Positions 8,005 to 15,414 of a stretch of 16,679 nucleotides of DNA are shown here, piece after piece. Both the position numbers and the translations under genes were made by a program. Position 1 is the first letter of the stretch. Each line of letters begins with the position of its first letter. Origin of the DNA: JAGVJT01 sp964471225 (GTDB lineage: Bacteria > Pseudomonadota > Gammaproteobacteria > Legionellales > Legionellaceae); contig CAYYEZ010000046.1 in NCBI GenBank assembly GCA_964471225.1, forward strand, positions 1-16,679, in the 5' to 3' direction. The notes under the pieces are model-generated. The model saw only the letters and a list, made by a program, of their open reading frames with translations, searched no databases and was not told the origin of the DNA.

Positions 8005-8018
8005 CCACGAATCGTCAA
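7990..8018 (-). promoter_or_regulatory. Promoter of the valine-degradation operon
   Basis: On the minus strand TTGACG (complement of 8013-8018) and TTAAAT (complement of 7990-7995) are 17 bases apart. Transcription would start near 7983 and give a short leader ending in the strong AAAGGAGGG site. The -35 box covers the first base of the first possible recQ start codon, so transcription of the two units may interfere. Confidence 0.55.
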
Positions 8019-9844
8019 TGATGGATTTAAAAATGCAGTACGACAGCCCGCAACGAGTCTTAAAGGAATATTACGGTTTCGAGGCTTTTCGGCATCCTCA
8101 AGAAGAAATCGTGAGTGACTTAATCGCCGGTGTTGATTTACTCGTTCTGATGCCAACGGGTGGTGGTAAGTCATTGTGTTATCAAATCCCGTCATTAGTG
8201 AGAGAAGGGGTGGGGATTGTGGTTTCGCCTTTAATTGCTTTAATGGAAGATCAGGTTGCCGCTTTAAATGCGATTGGTGTTCGCGCTGCTTTTCTAAATT
8301 CCTCGCAAACCGCACAAGAAGCGAGACAAGTACTCGCGCAACTACATCAACAGTCGATTGATTTACTTTATATCGCGCCGGAAAGGTTACTACAGCCTTC
8401 TTTTTTAGAGCGTCTGTCTACATGCAGCATAAGCTTATTTGCAATTGATGAAGCACATTGTGTTTCGCGTTGGGGGCATGATTTTAGGCCAGAATATGCA
8501 GCTCTTGGACAATTAAAAAAGAATTTTCCTACTATTCCAATGATAGCGCTCACAGCCACGGCAGACGCGCAAACACAAAAAGACATTATCAAGCAGTTAG
8601 GCTACTCACCCAAACAATATGTTGCATCTTTTAATCGACCGAACATTCATTATCGGGTTACGCCTAAAATTAATGCGGTGCGTCAAATTCATGAATTTAT
8701 TCAGAGTTTAGCGGCACCCTCAGGTATTATTTACTGCGGGACAAGACAAGGTGTTGAGCAGCTAGTTGAGAAACTCTCTGCATTAGGTTACGCCATTCGC
8801 GGATATCATGCGGGATTAAGTTTTAAGGAAAGGCGAGAAGTTCAAACGTTATTTCGATTCGATAAAATTGATATCGTTGTCGCAACCATTGCTTTTGGTA
8901 TGGGAATTGATAAGCCTAATGTACGTTTTGTAATTCATCATGATTTACCTAAAAATATTGAAGGTTATTACCAAGAAACAGGACGAGCTGGACGAGATGG
9001 TTTACCTGCTTGGACACTCTTGCTTTACAATCCGGCTGATAGCATGCGACTCAGAAGTTTTATTCACCCAGATCTCAACGAAACTCAGCAACGTATCGAG
9101 CATCAAAAGCTAAATCACATGCTTGCTTTTGCTGAAGCTACGCATTGTCGTCGACAAATTTTATTGAATTATTTTGATGAATCTTACGAAGAAAAATGTC
9201 ACCTATGCGATGTGTGCGACCATCCGCCAGAGGTCAGTGATGTGACAATCGATGCGCAAAAATTCTTGTCTTGTATTTATCGTCTTCGCCAGCGTTATGG
9301 CATGATGCATGTAATAGATGTGTTAAGAGGAAGTGAGTCAGAAAAAATTAAACTGAATCATCACCATGAGCTCAGTACTTTTGGTATTGGGAAAGAGAAA
9401 TCTGCTCATTATTGGCGCCAGTTGGCATGGCATCTCATTCACCGTAACTATTGCAAACAAGATGTTGAGCAATACGGGATATTACGTTTAACATCACTAG
9501 CATCAAAAATCTTAAAAGGCGAAGAGTCGCTCTATCTTTGCATTACAGAACCTCAAATACAGAAGAAAAAGAAAGTCATCAAAATTAAACACCAAGCGAT
9601 ACCCAGTTCGCGTTTATCAGATGCTTTGCGAATATTACGTCGTCAATTGGCTGACGAGGAAAATAAACCCCCGTTTATGATTTTTAGTGATGCAACATTA
9701 GCTGATATTATTCATATTCACCCGAAAACACTCGAAGAATTAGGGACAGTTTCAGGAATTGGGCAACACAAATTGGCACATTATGGTAAAGCAATTTTAG
9801 AGACAATTGTCTATAATGACAGCTTAACTGAAAAAGAGACATGA
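8018..9844 (+). CDS. recQ: ATP-dependent DNA helicase RecQ
   Basis: RecQ unwinds DNA 3' to 5' in recombination and fork repair. The 608 residues match E. coli RecQ (609) with all domains: motif 0 FRHPQEE (24-30), Walker A PTGGGKSLCYQIP (46-58, Lys51), DEAH box (144-147) with the aromatic-rich loop CVSRWGHDFRPEY (148-160), and motif VI QETGRAGRDG (318-327). A zinc site follows, with Cys near 376 and the C-x2-C-x2-C cluster near 393-399, then a winged helix (about 410-510) and a C-terminal HRDC domain (about 530-600). Starts are possible at 8018, 8021 or 8033. The first has no ribosome site and sits in the opposing promoter. The third has a weak GGA seven bases ahead, so translation may begin at 8033. 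The gene ends one base before prfC. Confidence 0.96.
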   Translation: MMDLKMQYDSPQRVLKEYYGFEAFRHPQEEIVSDLIAGVDLLVLMPTGGGKSLCYQIPSLVREGVGIVVSPLIALMEDQVAALNAIGVRAAFLNSSQTAQEARQVLAQLHQQSIDLLYIAPERLLQPSFLERLSTCSISLFAIDEAHCVSRWGHDFRPEYAALGQLKKNFPTIPMIALTATADAQTQKDIIKQLGYSPKQYVASFNRPNIHYRVTPKINAVRQIHEFIQSLAAPSGIIYCGTRQGVEQLVEKLSALGYAIRGYHAGLSFKERREVQTLFRFDKIDIVVATIAFGMGIDKPNVRFVIHHDLPKNIEGYYQETGRAGRDGLPAWTLLLYNPADSMRLRSFIHPDLNETQQRIEHQKLNHMLAFAEATHCRRQILLNYFDESYEEKCHLCDVCDHPPEVSDVTIDAQKFLSCIYRLRQRYGMMHVIDVLRGSESEKIKLNHHHELSTFGIGKEKSAHYWRQLAWHLIHRNYCKQDVEQYGILRLTSLASKILKGEESLYLCITEPQIQKKKKVIKIKHQAIPSSRLSDALRILRRQLADEENKPPFMIFSDATLADIIHIHPKTLEELGTVSGIGQHKLAHYGKAILETIVYNDSLTEKET

Positions 9845-9845
9845 C

Positions 9846-11429
9846 ATGTCAGAAGATTTTTATAACGATTATACGCGACGTTGTACGTTTGCGATTATTT
9901 CACACCCTGATGCCGGAAAAACGACCGTCACTGAAAAACTCTTACTTTTCGGGGGGGCAATTCAACTTGCGGGCACGGTCAAAGGGCGAAAAGCCACCCG
10001 TCACGCGACATCCGATTGGATGGAGATGGAAAAGGAGCGAGGCATTTCAGTCACTACATCGGTCATGCAGTTTGTGCATAACCAGCATGTGGTAAATTTG
10101 CTTGATACCCCAGGCCACGAGGATTTTTCTGAAGACACGTATCGCACACTCACGGCAGTTGACTCTGCTTTGATGGTCATTGATGTGGCTAAAGGTGTTG
10201 AAGAGCGTACATTAAAACTGATGGAAATTTGTCGCCTTCGTGATACACCGATTATGACTTTTATTAATAAACTCGATAGAGAGGGACGTTTACCTATTGA
10301 GCTTTTAGATGAAATTGAGTCTGTTTTAAAAATTGCTTGTGCCCCGGTGACGTGGCCGATTGGGATGGGGAAACGCTTTCGCGGTATTTATCATATTTAT
10401 CAAGATAAAATTTATCTTTATCAAGCAGGCAAAAACGCACAAAAACAAGAGGCGTTGATTATAGACGGACTCGACAATCCTGAGCTTGATACGGCTCTTG
10501 GTGAGCTTGCAGAAGAGCTGCGAGAAGATATGCTTCTTGTGAAAGGTGCTTCACATACATTTGATATTGAAGCTTATTTAGCGGGTAAGTTAACGCCAGT
10601 TTATTTTGGCTCAGCAATCAATAACTTTGGTATTAAAGAGCTTTTAGATGATTTTACGCTTTATGCGCCATCTCCTAAAGCACGTCTTGCGGAACAACGC
10701 TTAGTTGAGCCATCGGAGTCGGCTTTTAGTGGTTTTGTATTTAAAATTCAAGCGAATATGGATCCGAAGCATCGTGATCGGATTGCCTTTTTACGTATTT
10801 GTTCCGGTAAATATCAAAAAGGAATGCGTTTAAAACATTTACGTATCGAAAAAGATATTCAGCTGACCAATGCGTTAACATTTATGGCTGGCGACAGAAT
10901 ACACGCAGACTCGGCTTTACCTGGAGATATTATTGGATTACATAATCACGGGACGATTCGAATTGGCGATACCTTTACAGAGGGAGAAAAGCTAAAATTT
11001 GTGGGGATCCCAAATTTTGCGCCGGAGCTGTTCAGAGCTGTACGTTTGCTTGATCCATTAAAAAGCAAAGCGTTATTGAAAGGATTAATCGAACTTTCTG
11101 AAGAGGGTGCTACACAAATTTTCAGACCCTTGCATAGCAACCAGTTGATTCTAGGTGCGGTCGGTGTACTACAGTTTGATGTGGTCGCGCATCGTTTAAA
11201 ACATGAATACAAAGTTGATTGCTTGTATGAGTCTGTGAATGTAAGCTGTGCGCGTTGGGTTTATGCGAAAGATGATAAAGCCATGGCTCAATTTAAAATC
11301 AAAGCGCAAGATAATTTGGCATTGGATGGAAGTGATGCGCTTATTTACTTAGCACCTACACGCGTAAATTTAGCTTTGACAGAAGAGCGCTACCCAGAGA
11401 TCGCTTTTTCTGCGACGCGTGAGCATTAA
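9846..11429 (+). CDS. prfC: Peptide chain release factor 3 (RF3)
   Basis: RF3 is a GTPase that removes RF1 or RF2 from the ribosome after peptide release. The 527 residues nearly equal the 529 of E. coli. The G-domain motifs are SHPDAGKTT (19-27), the switch I region ending MEKERGISVT (61-70), DTPGHEDFSEDTYRTL (87-102) and NKLDRE (141-146). The RF3-specific segment DWMEMEKERG separates it from EF-G. Domains II and III follow, with LGAVGVLQFDVVAHRL near 436-451, a signature shared by RF3 proteins. It starts one base after the recQ stop, with a GAG about eight bases ahead inside recQ, so it is probably co-transcribed with recQ and translationally coupled to it. Nothing unusual is visible in the protein. 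Confidence 0.96.
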   Translation: MSEDFYNDYTRRCTFAIISHPDAGKTTVTEKLLLFGGAIQLAGTVKGRKATRHATSDWMEMEKERGISVTTSVMQFVHNQHVVNLLDTPGHEDFSEDTYRTLTAVDSALMVIDVAKGVEERTLKLMEICRLRDTPIMTFINKLDREGRLPIELLDEIESVLKIACAPVTWPIGMGKRFRGIYHIYQDKIYLYQAGKNAQKQEALIIDGLDNPELDTALGELAEELREDMLLVKGASHTFDIEAYLAGKLTPVYFGSAINNFGIKELLDDFTLYAPSPKARLAEQRLVEPSESAFSGFVFKIQANMDPKHRDRIAFLRICSGKYQKGMRLKHLRIEKDIQLTNALTFMAGDRIHADSALPGDIIGLHNHGTIRIGDTFTEGEKLKFVGIPNFAPELFRAVRLLDPLKSKALLKGLIELSEEGATQIFRPLHSNQLILGAVGVLQFDVVAHRLKHEYKVDCLYESVNVSCARWVYAKDDKAMAQFKIKAQDNLALDGSDALIYLAPTRVNLALTEERYPEIAFSATREH

Positions 11430-11586
11430 GCGAATTTTCCTGACTAAAAAAATGTAAGCCTGCGCAAAGCATCTTGCTTAAGCGGGCTGTTTTCTTCTTA
11501 GCTAAGCGATGTTTTAATTTTCGTCGTGCGCTGATAATTCTTTTGATTCGATCTCTATGACTGTGATAAGTTAAAGCGAGCCTCAT
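11356..11586 (-). CDS. Small basic hypothetical protein, doubtful
   Basis: A 76-codon frame begins at ATG 11586-11584, preceded by GAGGGG about eight bases upstream, a good ribosome site. The product is strongly basic at its N-terminus (RDRIKRIISARRKLKHRLAK, residues 12-31) and resembles no family I know. In its favour are the ribosome site and its place in an otherwise empty gap. Against it, its last 74 bases run antisense to the end of prfC, the likely prfC terminator lies inside it, and I see no clear promoter. A basic helix of this kind could bind nucleic acid or a membrane. I include it as a weak candidate. Confidence 0.3.
   Translation of the reverse strand: MRLALTYHSHRDRIKRIISARRKLKHRLAKKKTARLSKMLCAGLHFFSQENSLNAHASQKKRSLGSALLSKLNLRV
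11457..11499 (+). terminator. Probable prfC terminator
   Basis: AGCCTGC (11457-11463) pairs with GCGGGCT (11482-11488). Inner pairs AA/TT and GC/GC close a small loop, with one internal loop and one bulge, and GTTTTCTTCTT follows. Starting 27 bases after the prfC stop, it is a reasonable intrinsic terminator, although the stem is imperfect. Confidence 0.5.
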
Positions 11587-11666
11587 GCTGTTTACCCCTC
11601 AGTCCTAGCTATATGGATTGAGTATAGACATGGTTTGTTATTTTTGCGTATTTTAAGGGACGATTT

Positions 11667-12707
11667 ATGCGATTGTATCGACGTAGTATTATTTCATTGT
11701 TGGTTTGTTTCTCTGCTTTAGCTTTTACTGATGCATCCGCCAATTCAGCATATTTTTCGAACACTATTACAGCAAAAATACCGACAGCACAGCAAGACAT
11801 GCTCGTCCATTTACAGCGCTATCCACTGAGTCATAAAGAGCGGCGAGCATTGGCTGACAGAGTACGTACCAAGGAGCCAGTCTCTTTTAACTCAATGGCT
11901 ATTGAGGCCACCAAACAACTCGGGATGAACCATGTTCCAGTGCTTAATCAGGGTGGATACGGCAGTTGTGTGACTTTTGCAAATATTGCTGCAATTGATG
12001 CGCTTTTAGCACCAGAGGATTACATTTCTTTATGGTGTCATTTAACGTTAGGGCAATATTTAGAGGAGCATTCTAAAAATTATCTGAGTGGTTGGGACGG
12101 TTCTTTTGGCGAGATAGTGTTAAATCAAATTCATTATTACGGTGTGATTAGACAATCTGAAGAGTCGATGATTCGTTGTGGCAATGTAGATAGCTACGCT
12201 TCTGCGGGTGCAGCAAGAGCTCGGATGTCTTTGACTGACTTTAATCAACATAGTGAATCCTTATCTGATATTTCCTGGGTTCCAGTATTAAGTTATATGG
12301 AAGGTTTTTATTTTAAAACAAAAAAAATGGCAGACATCCTGAATCAAGTCAAAGCGACGTTATATGCAGGAGACCGGATGACACTTGGGTTTTTAATAGA
12401 TGAGCACGAAATTTTTATCGGAGCCATAGGAAAACATCATACGCAAAATGATACGTGGGTAATGACGCCAGAAATAGAAAAAAATCTTTTGGACGGAAAT
12501 GTCAATGCAGGGCATGAGGTGATTATCACGGGATTTGATGATGGGGCTATTGTGTATGACAGTCATGGTGTTGCACATCAAGGCGTTTTAACACTCAGAA
12601 ACTCTTGGGGTGAGCAAGCAGGTTACCATGGCGATTATTATATGACGTATGATTACTTTTTATTAATGGCCGTTGAAGTACAGCGCATTTTTAAAATGGA
12701 GTTATAA
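11667..12707 (+). CDS. Exported papain-like (C1 family) cysteine protease
   Basis: The 346 residues begin with a signal peptide: basic RLYRR, a hydrophobic core, and likely cleavage after ASA at about residue 25. The papain catalytic set is complete: NQGGYGSC (94-101) gives oxyanion Gln95 and nucleophile Cys101, AGHEVIITGF (281-290) gives His283, and LRNSWGEQAGYHGDYYMTY (310-328) gives Asn312. The usual Trp after the catalytic Cys is replaced by Val. Residues 26-85 could be a short propeptide, without a visible inhibitor-type signature. Legionella has a C1 peptidase (Lpg2622) exported by type II secretion, so a similar route is a reasonable inference. The ribosome site AAGGGA lies seven bases before the ATG. 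The gene stands alone, convergent with the next one, and I found no convincing promoter. Confidence 0.88.
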   Translation: MRLYRRSIISLLVCFSALAFTDASANSAYFSNTITAKIPTAQQDMLVHLQRYPLSHKERRALADRVRTKEPVSFNSMAIEATKQLGMNHVPVLNQGGYGSCVTFANIAAIDALLAPEDYISLWCHLTLGQYLEEHSKNYLSGWDGSFGEIVLNQIHYYGVIRQSEESMIRCGNVDSYASAGAARARMSLTDFNQHSESLSDISWVPVLSYMEGFYFKTKKMADILNQVKATLYAGDRMTLGFLIDEHEIFIGAIGKHHTQNDTWVMTPEIEKNLLDGNVNAGHEVIITGFDDGAIVYDSHGVAHQGVLTLRNSWGEQAGYHGDYYMTYDYFLLMAVEVQRIFKMEL

Positions 12708-12761
12708 TCCCATACACACTTCCATTTGGTTTTCAACAGACCCCAGCATGCCCTAATAACT

Positions 12762-13250
12762 TTAAATAATGAGAACCTTAGTTCCTGGATTGGCTTTTAC
12801 CCAATTAGCCACATACTCAATATAGTTATTTTTGCCAACAGCAATACAGCCACGCGTTGCGCTTGGTAAGTTATTGATGAAATTAAATATACCAAATGAC
12901 TGGGTCGGTCCATGGATCCCTACATCTCTTCCAGTATATCCAGCAGCTCTTTGCCTTGCCGTAGGATACAGAATAGGAATGAAGACTTTAAATTGACTGG
13001 ATTTTCTTGGATGAGCTAACCCATATAAACCAATTGGAGTCTTGTTATCGCCCGCTTGTTTTTTACCGACACCTTTATATCCCAGAGCTACTTTAAAGGT
13101 CTTAATGACATTACCGTTTTTACAAATATTTAAAATTTTCTTTCTGGTGTGTACATTAATGCCATTTGATAAAGGACAAGTCGCTGTACTGGCTAAAGAC
13201 AAAACAGGGAATAACATAAAGAACATGAAATAAATTGCTTTTATTTTCAT
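12762..13250 (-). CDS. Exported L,D-transpeptidase (YkuD domain)
   Basis: YkuD enzymes join peptidoglycan stems through meso-DAP (3-3 links), attach lipoproteins, or trim such bonds, using a cysteine. The 162 residues start with a signal peptide (about 1-20, ending LSLAS). The short YkuD domain then shows NKTPIGLYGL (69-78), DVGIHGPT (109-116, His113) and SATRGCIAVG (130-139, nucleophile Cys135). The short length and the HGP and SxTRGCI motifs resemble the YafK/ErfK group, and there is no LysM or other binding domain. The start has no ribosome site and lies in very AT-rich DNA (ATATTTAAATG). It is convergent with the protease gene 54 bases away, with no terminator hairpin seen between them. 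The family is firm; the exact reaction is unknown. Confidence 0.88.
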   Translation of the reverse strand: MKIKAIYFMFFMLFPVLSLASTATCPLSNGINVHTRKKILNICKNGNVIKTFKVALGYKGVGKKQAGDNKTPIGLYGLAHPRKSSQFKVFIPILYPTARQRAAGYTGRDVGIHGPTQSFGIFNFINNLPSATRGCIAVGKNNYIEYVANWVKANPGTKVLII

Positions 13251-13333
13251 TTAAATATGTAAATATTAGTTAAATTGAGTGGTAATTATCTCATGGTATT
13301 GATTTTATTCATAGAGTTTGCTGGTTAAATTTT

Positions 13334-13589
13334 TCACAAATTTCTCGCTTTTACCGCATATTTAAGCGCTACACGTGGTGCTTGAAGTGCCAAATTAATC
13401 AGTAGCGAAAGAGATCTATTGCCAGCAGATCCGTGTTTTGTTGAAAAAAATAGAATATCATCTTTTTTCTTTGTTACACCAATGCTCGCGCCAACGAATC
13501 AGAATCAAAACACTTTTTGGAATAGGTTTCTTTACAATCTCAGATAATTTTGCACTAATATTAAGTAGTAACCCACATTGATCTCTTAA
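13334..13589 (-). pseudogene. Apparent remnant of a minus-strand gene, frameshifted
   Basis: The 354 bases between the transpeptidase and alsS hold no intact gene. On the minus strand, however, two overlapping open frames read like protein. The upstream one (13589-13458) gives 43 residues including LSEIVKKPIPKSVLIL. The downstream one (13498-13334) gives 54 residues including SIGVTKKKDDILFFSTKHGS and LSLLINLALQAPRVALKYAV, ending at TGA 13336-13334. Neither has a start codon, and one single-base change near 13490 would join them. I infer the decayed C-terminal part of a lost gene. Its 5' end runs into the alsS ribosome site, so alsS may have inserted here. No family was recognised, and chance coding-like sequence cannot be excluded. 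Confidence 0.35.
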
Positions 13590-13604
13590 TCACAGGAGTC
13601 TTAA

Positions 13605-15266
13605 TTGAATCATAATGGCGCACGGCTACTTGTTGACTGTTTAATCAAGCATAAGGTTGATTATGTATTTGGGATTCCTGGTGCAAAAATAGATTCTGTA
13701 TATGAAGCATTACGTGCTTCAAGCGATAAAATTAAATTAATAGTATGCCGCCATGAGCAAAATGCAGCATTCATCGCAGCCATGTACGGCCGTCTGACCG
13801 GACGCCCCGGTGTTGTGATTGTTACTTCCGGTCCTGGTGTCACTAATATAACGACAGGATTACTCACTGCGACGACTGAAGGGGATCCGATTATTGCCAT
13901 TGGTGCAAATGTCACACGCGGTATGAGTCTTAAACAAACACATCAAAGCTTGAATAACGTAGGGGTCATGCAATACGTGACTAAAAGTAGCGTAGAATTA
14001 CCTGTACCCGAAAGCATTCCTGAAGCAGTGGAAAATGCATTTCGCACCGCCTCTTCTGGTCGACCCGGTGCGGCGTTCATTAGCATACCGCAAGATGTGC
14101 TGTTGCAAGAAACTACCGTATTAGCCAATCCACCAGCACCCGCCATTGAATACGGTGGCGCTCCCAAAGAGGCGATAGAAATGGCCGCGCGGTTACTGAA
14201 TGAAGCCAGCTTTCCGGTTATTTTATTAGGCATGCAAGCAAGTCAACCACAAAATGCTGAAGGAATTAGGCAACTGCTTGAGCATACACAACTTCCAACA
14301 GTAAGCACATACCAAGCAGCAGGGGTCATTCCTGAACGTTTGTTGAGTTGTTTTATTGGACGAGTAGGATTATTTAAGAATCAATACGGTGATAAGGCGT
14401 TAGACAAGGCGGACGTTGTTTTAACAATTGGTTACGATACCGTTGAGTATGACCCAGAAACATGGAATACGGTCAATAGTACAAAAAAAATCATCCATTT
14501 AGATACGATAGCCGCGGATATTCATACTACATATATCCCAACCGTGGAGCTTCTGGGGAACATCACTAGTACGCTGGAGTCATTAAAAACAGCTCTAAAC
14601 CCATCTAAAGTCTTGCCGCAGAGAGAAGAAGTCAAAGCCTTACAAACACAATTACTCACAACCATTGGCACTGGCAAAAATTATCATGGCTCGCTGATTC
14701 ATCCGCTTCGATTTATCCATGATTTACATCAATGCATTGATGAAAAAACCACAGTGATCAGTGATATTGGTACGCATTATATTTGGCTGGCGCGCTATTT
14801 CTTTTTCTACGCACCAAGACATTTGTTATTTAGCAATGGACAACAAACTCTTGGTGTCGCTCTACCATGGGCCATCGCCGCAAAATTAATCCGCCCTCAT
14901 GAAAAAGTTATTTCTATTTCCGGAGATGGCGGCTTTTTATTTTCGGCGATGGAGCTAGAAACAGCTGTCAGAGAAAACCTAAATTTCGTGCATTGTATAT
15001 GGCGAGACGGAGCCTATAACATGGTTCTTGAACAACAAAAAATCAAATACCAGCATGATAGTGGGGTTCATTTTGAGGCTATCGATGTAGTGAAATATGC
15101 TGAAAGTTTCGGGGCAAAAGGCTTTTCAGTGACTCATACTGACGAATTATTACCCACATTAAAGGAGGCATTCAAACAAAAAGGACCTGTTTTGATTGAT
15201 ATCCCAATTGATTATAAAGACAATCCAGGGTTGTTTTTAACCGTCGATCCTAAGAATATGAACTAG
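13605..15266 (+). CDS. alsS: Acetolactate synthase, catabolic type
   Basis: It condenses two pyruvates to 2-acetolactate and CO2 using thiamine diphosphate. The 553 residues show the three family domains. The N-terminal domain has GIPGAKID (23-30) and RHEQNAAFIA (49-58), with Glu51 as the ThDP-activating glutamate, and TSGPGVTN (74-81). The C-terminal ThDP-Mg site is SGDGGF (439-444) with the second metal ligand in WRDGAYNMV (466-474). These blocks and WxxGAYNMV-type spacing match the FAD-independent catabolic AlsS/BudB group rather than IlvB/IlvI; there is no regulatory subunit gene beside it. The start is TTG at 13605, set by CAGGAG seven bases ahead, with no earlier ATG. The following decarboxylase-like gene supports an acetoin role. 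No convincing promoter was found upstream. Confidence 0.92.
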   Translation: MNHNGARLLVDCLIKHKVDYVFGIPGAKIDSVYEALRASSDKIKLIVCRHEQNAAFIAAMYGRLTGRPGVVIVTSGPGVTNITTGLLTATTEGDPIIAIGANVTRGMSLKQTHQSLNNVGVMQYVTKSSVELPVPESIPEAVENAFRTASSGRPGAAFISIPQDVLLQETTVLANPPAPAIEYGGAPKEAIEMAARLLNEASFPVILLGMQASQPQNAEGIRQLLEHTQLPTVSTYQAAGVIPERLLSCFIGRVGLFKNQYGDKALDKADVVLTIGYDTVEYDPETWNTVNSTKKIIHLDTIAADIHTTYIPTVELLGNITSTLESLKTALNPSKVLPQREEVKALQTQLLTTIGTGKNYHGSLIHPLRFIHDLHQCIDEKTTVISDIGTHYIWLARYFFFYAPRHLLFSNGQQTLGVALPWAIAAKLIRPHEKVISISGDGGFLFSAMELETAVRENLNFVHCIWRDGAYNMVLEQQKIKYQHDSGVHFEAIDVVKYAESFGAKGFSVTHTDELLPTLKEAFKQKGPVLIDIPIDYKDNPGLFLTVDPKNMN

Positions 15267-15281
15267 CATGGAGCTCCTTTG

Positions 15282-15413
15282 ATGACTATTTCTTCGATGA
15301 CTCTTTGGTTATTAACAATAGGAAGAGAGCTTATTGGATTTTTTTATATATTTTTCGCTGTTTGGAATATCACACATTGGAAACCTACATGTTTATTGTC
15401 AGGGATGTCTTAA
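15282..15413 (+). CDS. 43-residue membrane ORF, resembling the first segment of DoxX-like proteins
   Basis: ATG at 15282 has GGAG (15270-15273) eight bases ahead, and the frame stops at TAA 15411-15413, one base before the next ATG. The product has one hydrophobic helix: LLTIGRELIGFFYIFFAVWN (residues 10-29), then ITHWKPTCLLSGMS. The run IGR-x-LIG-x-x-YIFF-x-x-WN-x-x-HWKPT resembles, from memory, the N-terminus of DoxX-like membrane proteins, which normally have four helices and over 100 residues. It is therefore either a truncated gene or a true small protein kept for coupling alsS to the decarboxylase. Good spacing on both sides argues that it is translated. The alternative reading of this DNA, a TTG start at 15334 for the next gene, would overlap it in another frame. 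Confidence 0.6.
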   Translation: MTISSMTLWLLTIGRELIGFFYIFFAVWNITHWKPTCLLSGMS

Positions 15414-15414
15414 C

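Noticed and set aside
11600..11628. Stretch resembling a strong promoter spacer (CAGTCCTAGCTATAT)
   Set aside because: There is no -35 box at a workable distance on either strand, so the resemblance is probably chance.
11609..11800. 63-codon minus-strand frame
   Set aside because: It runs antisense across the signal peptide and ribosome site of the cysteine protease and has no support of its own.
15334..15414. Upstream TTG start that would lengthen the decarboxylase-like protein by 27 residues
   Set aside because: The extra residues are phenylalanine-rich without the basic start of a signal peptide. The ATG at 15415 has its own ribosome site, gives the usual family length, and the same DNA encodes the small membrane ORF in another frame.
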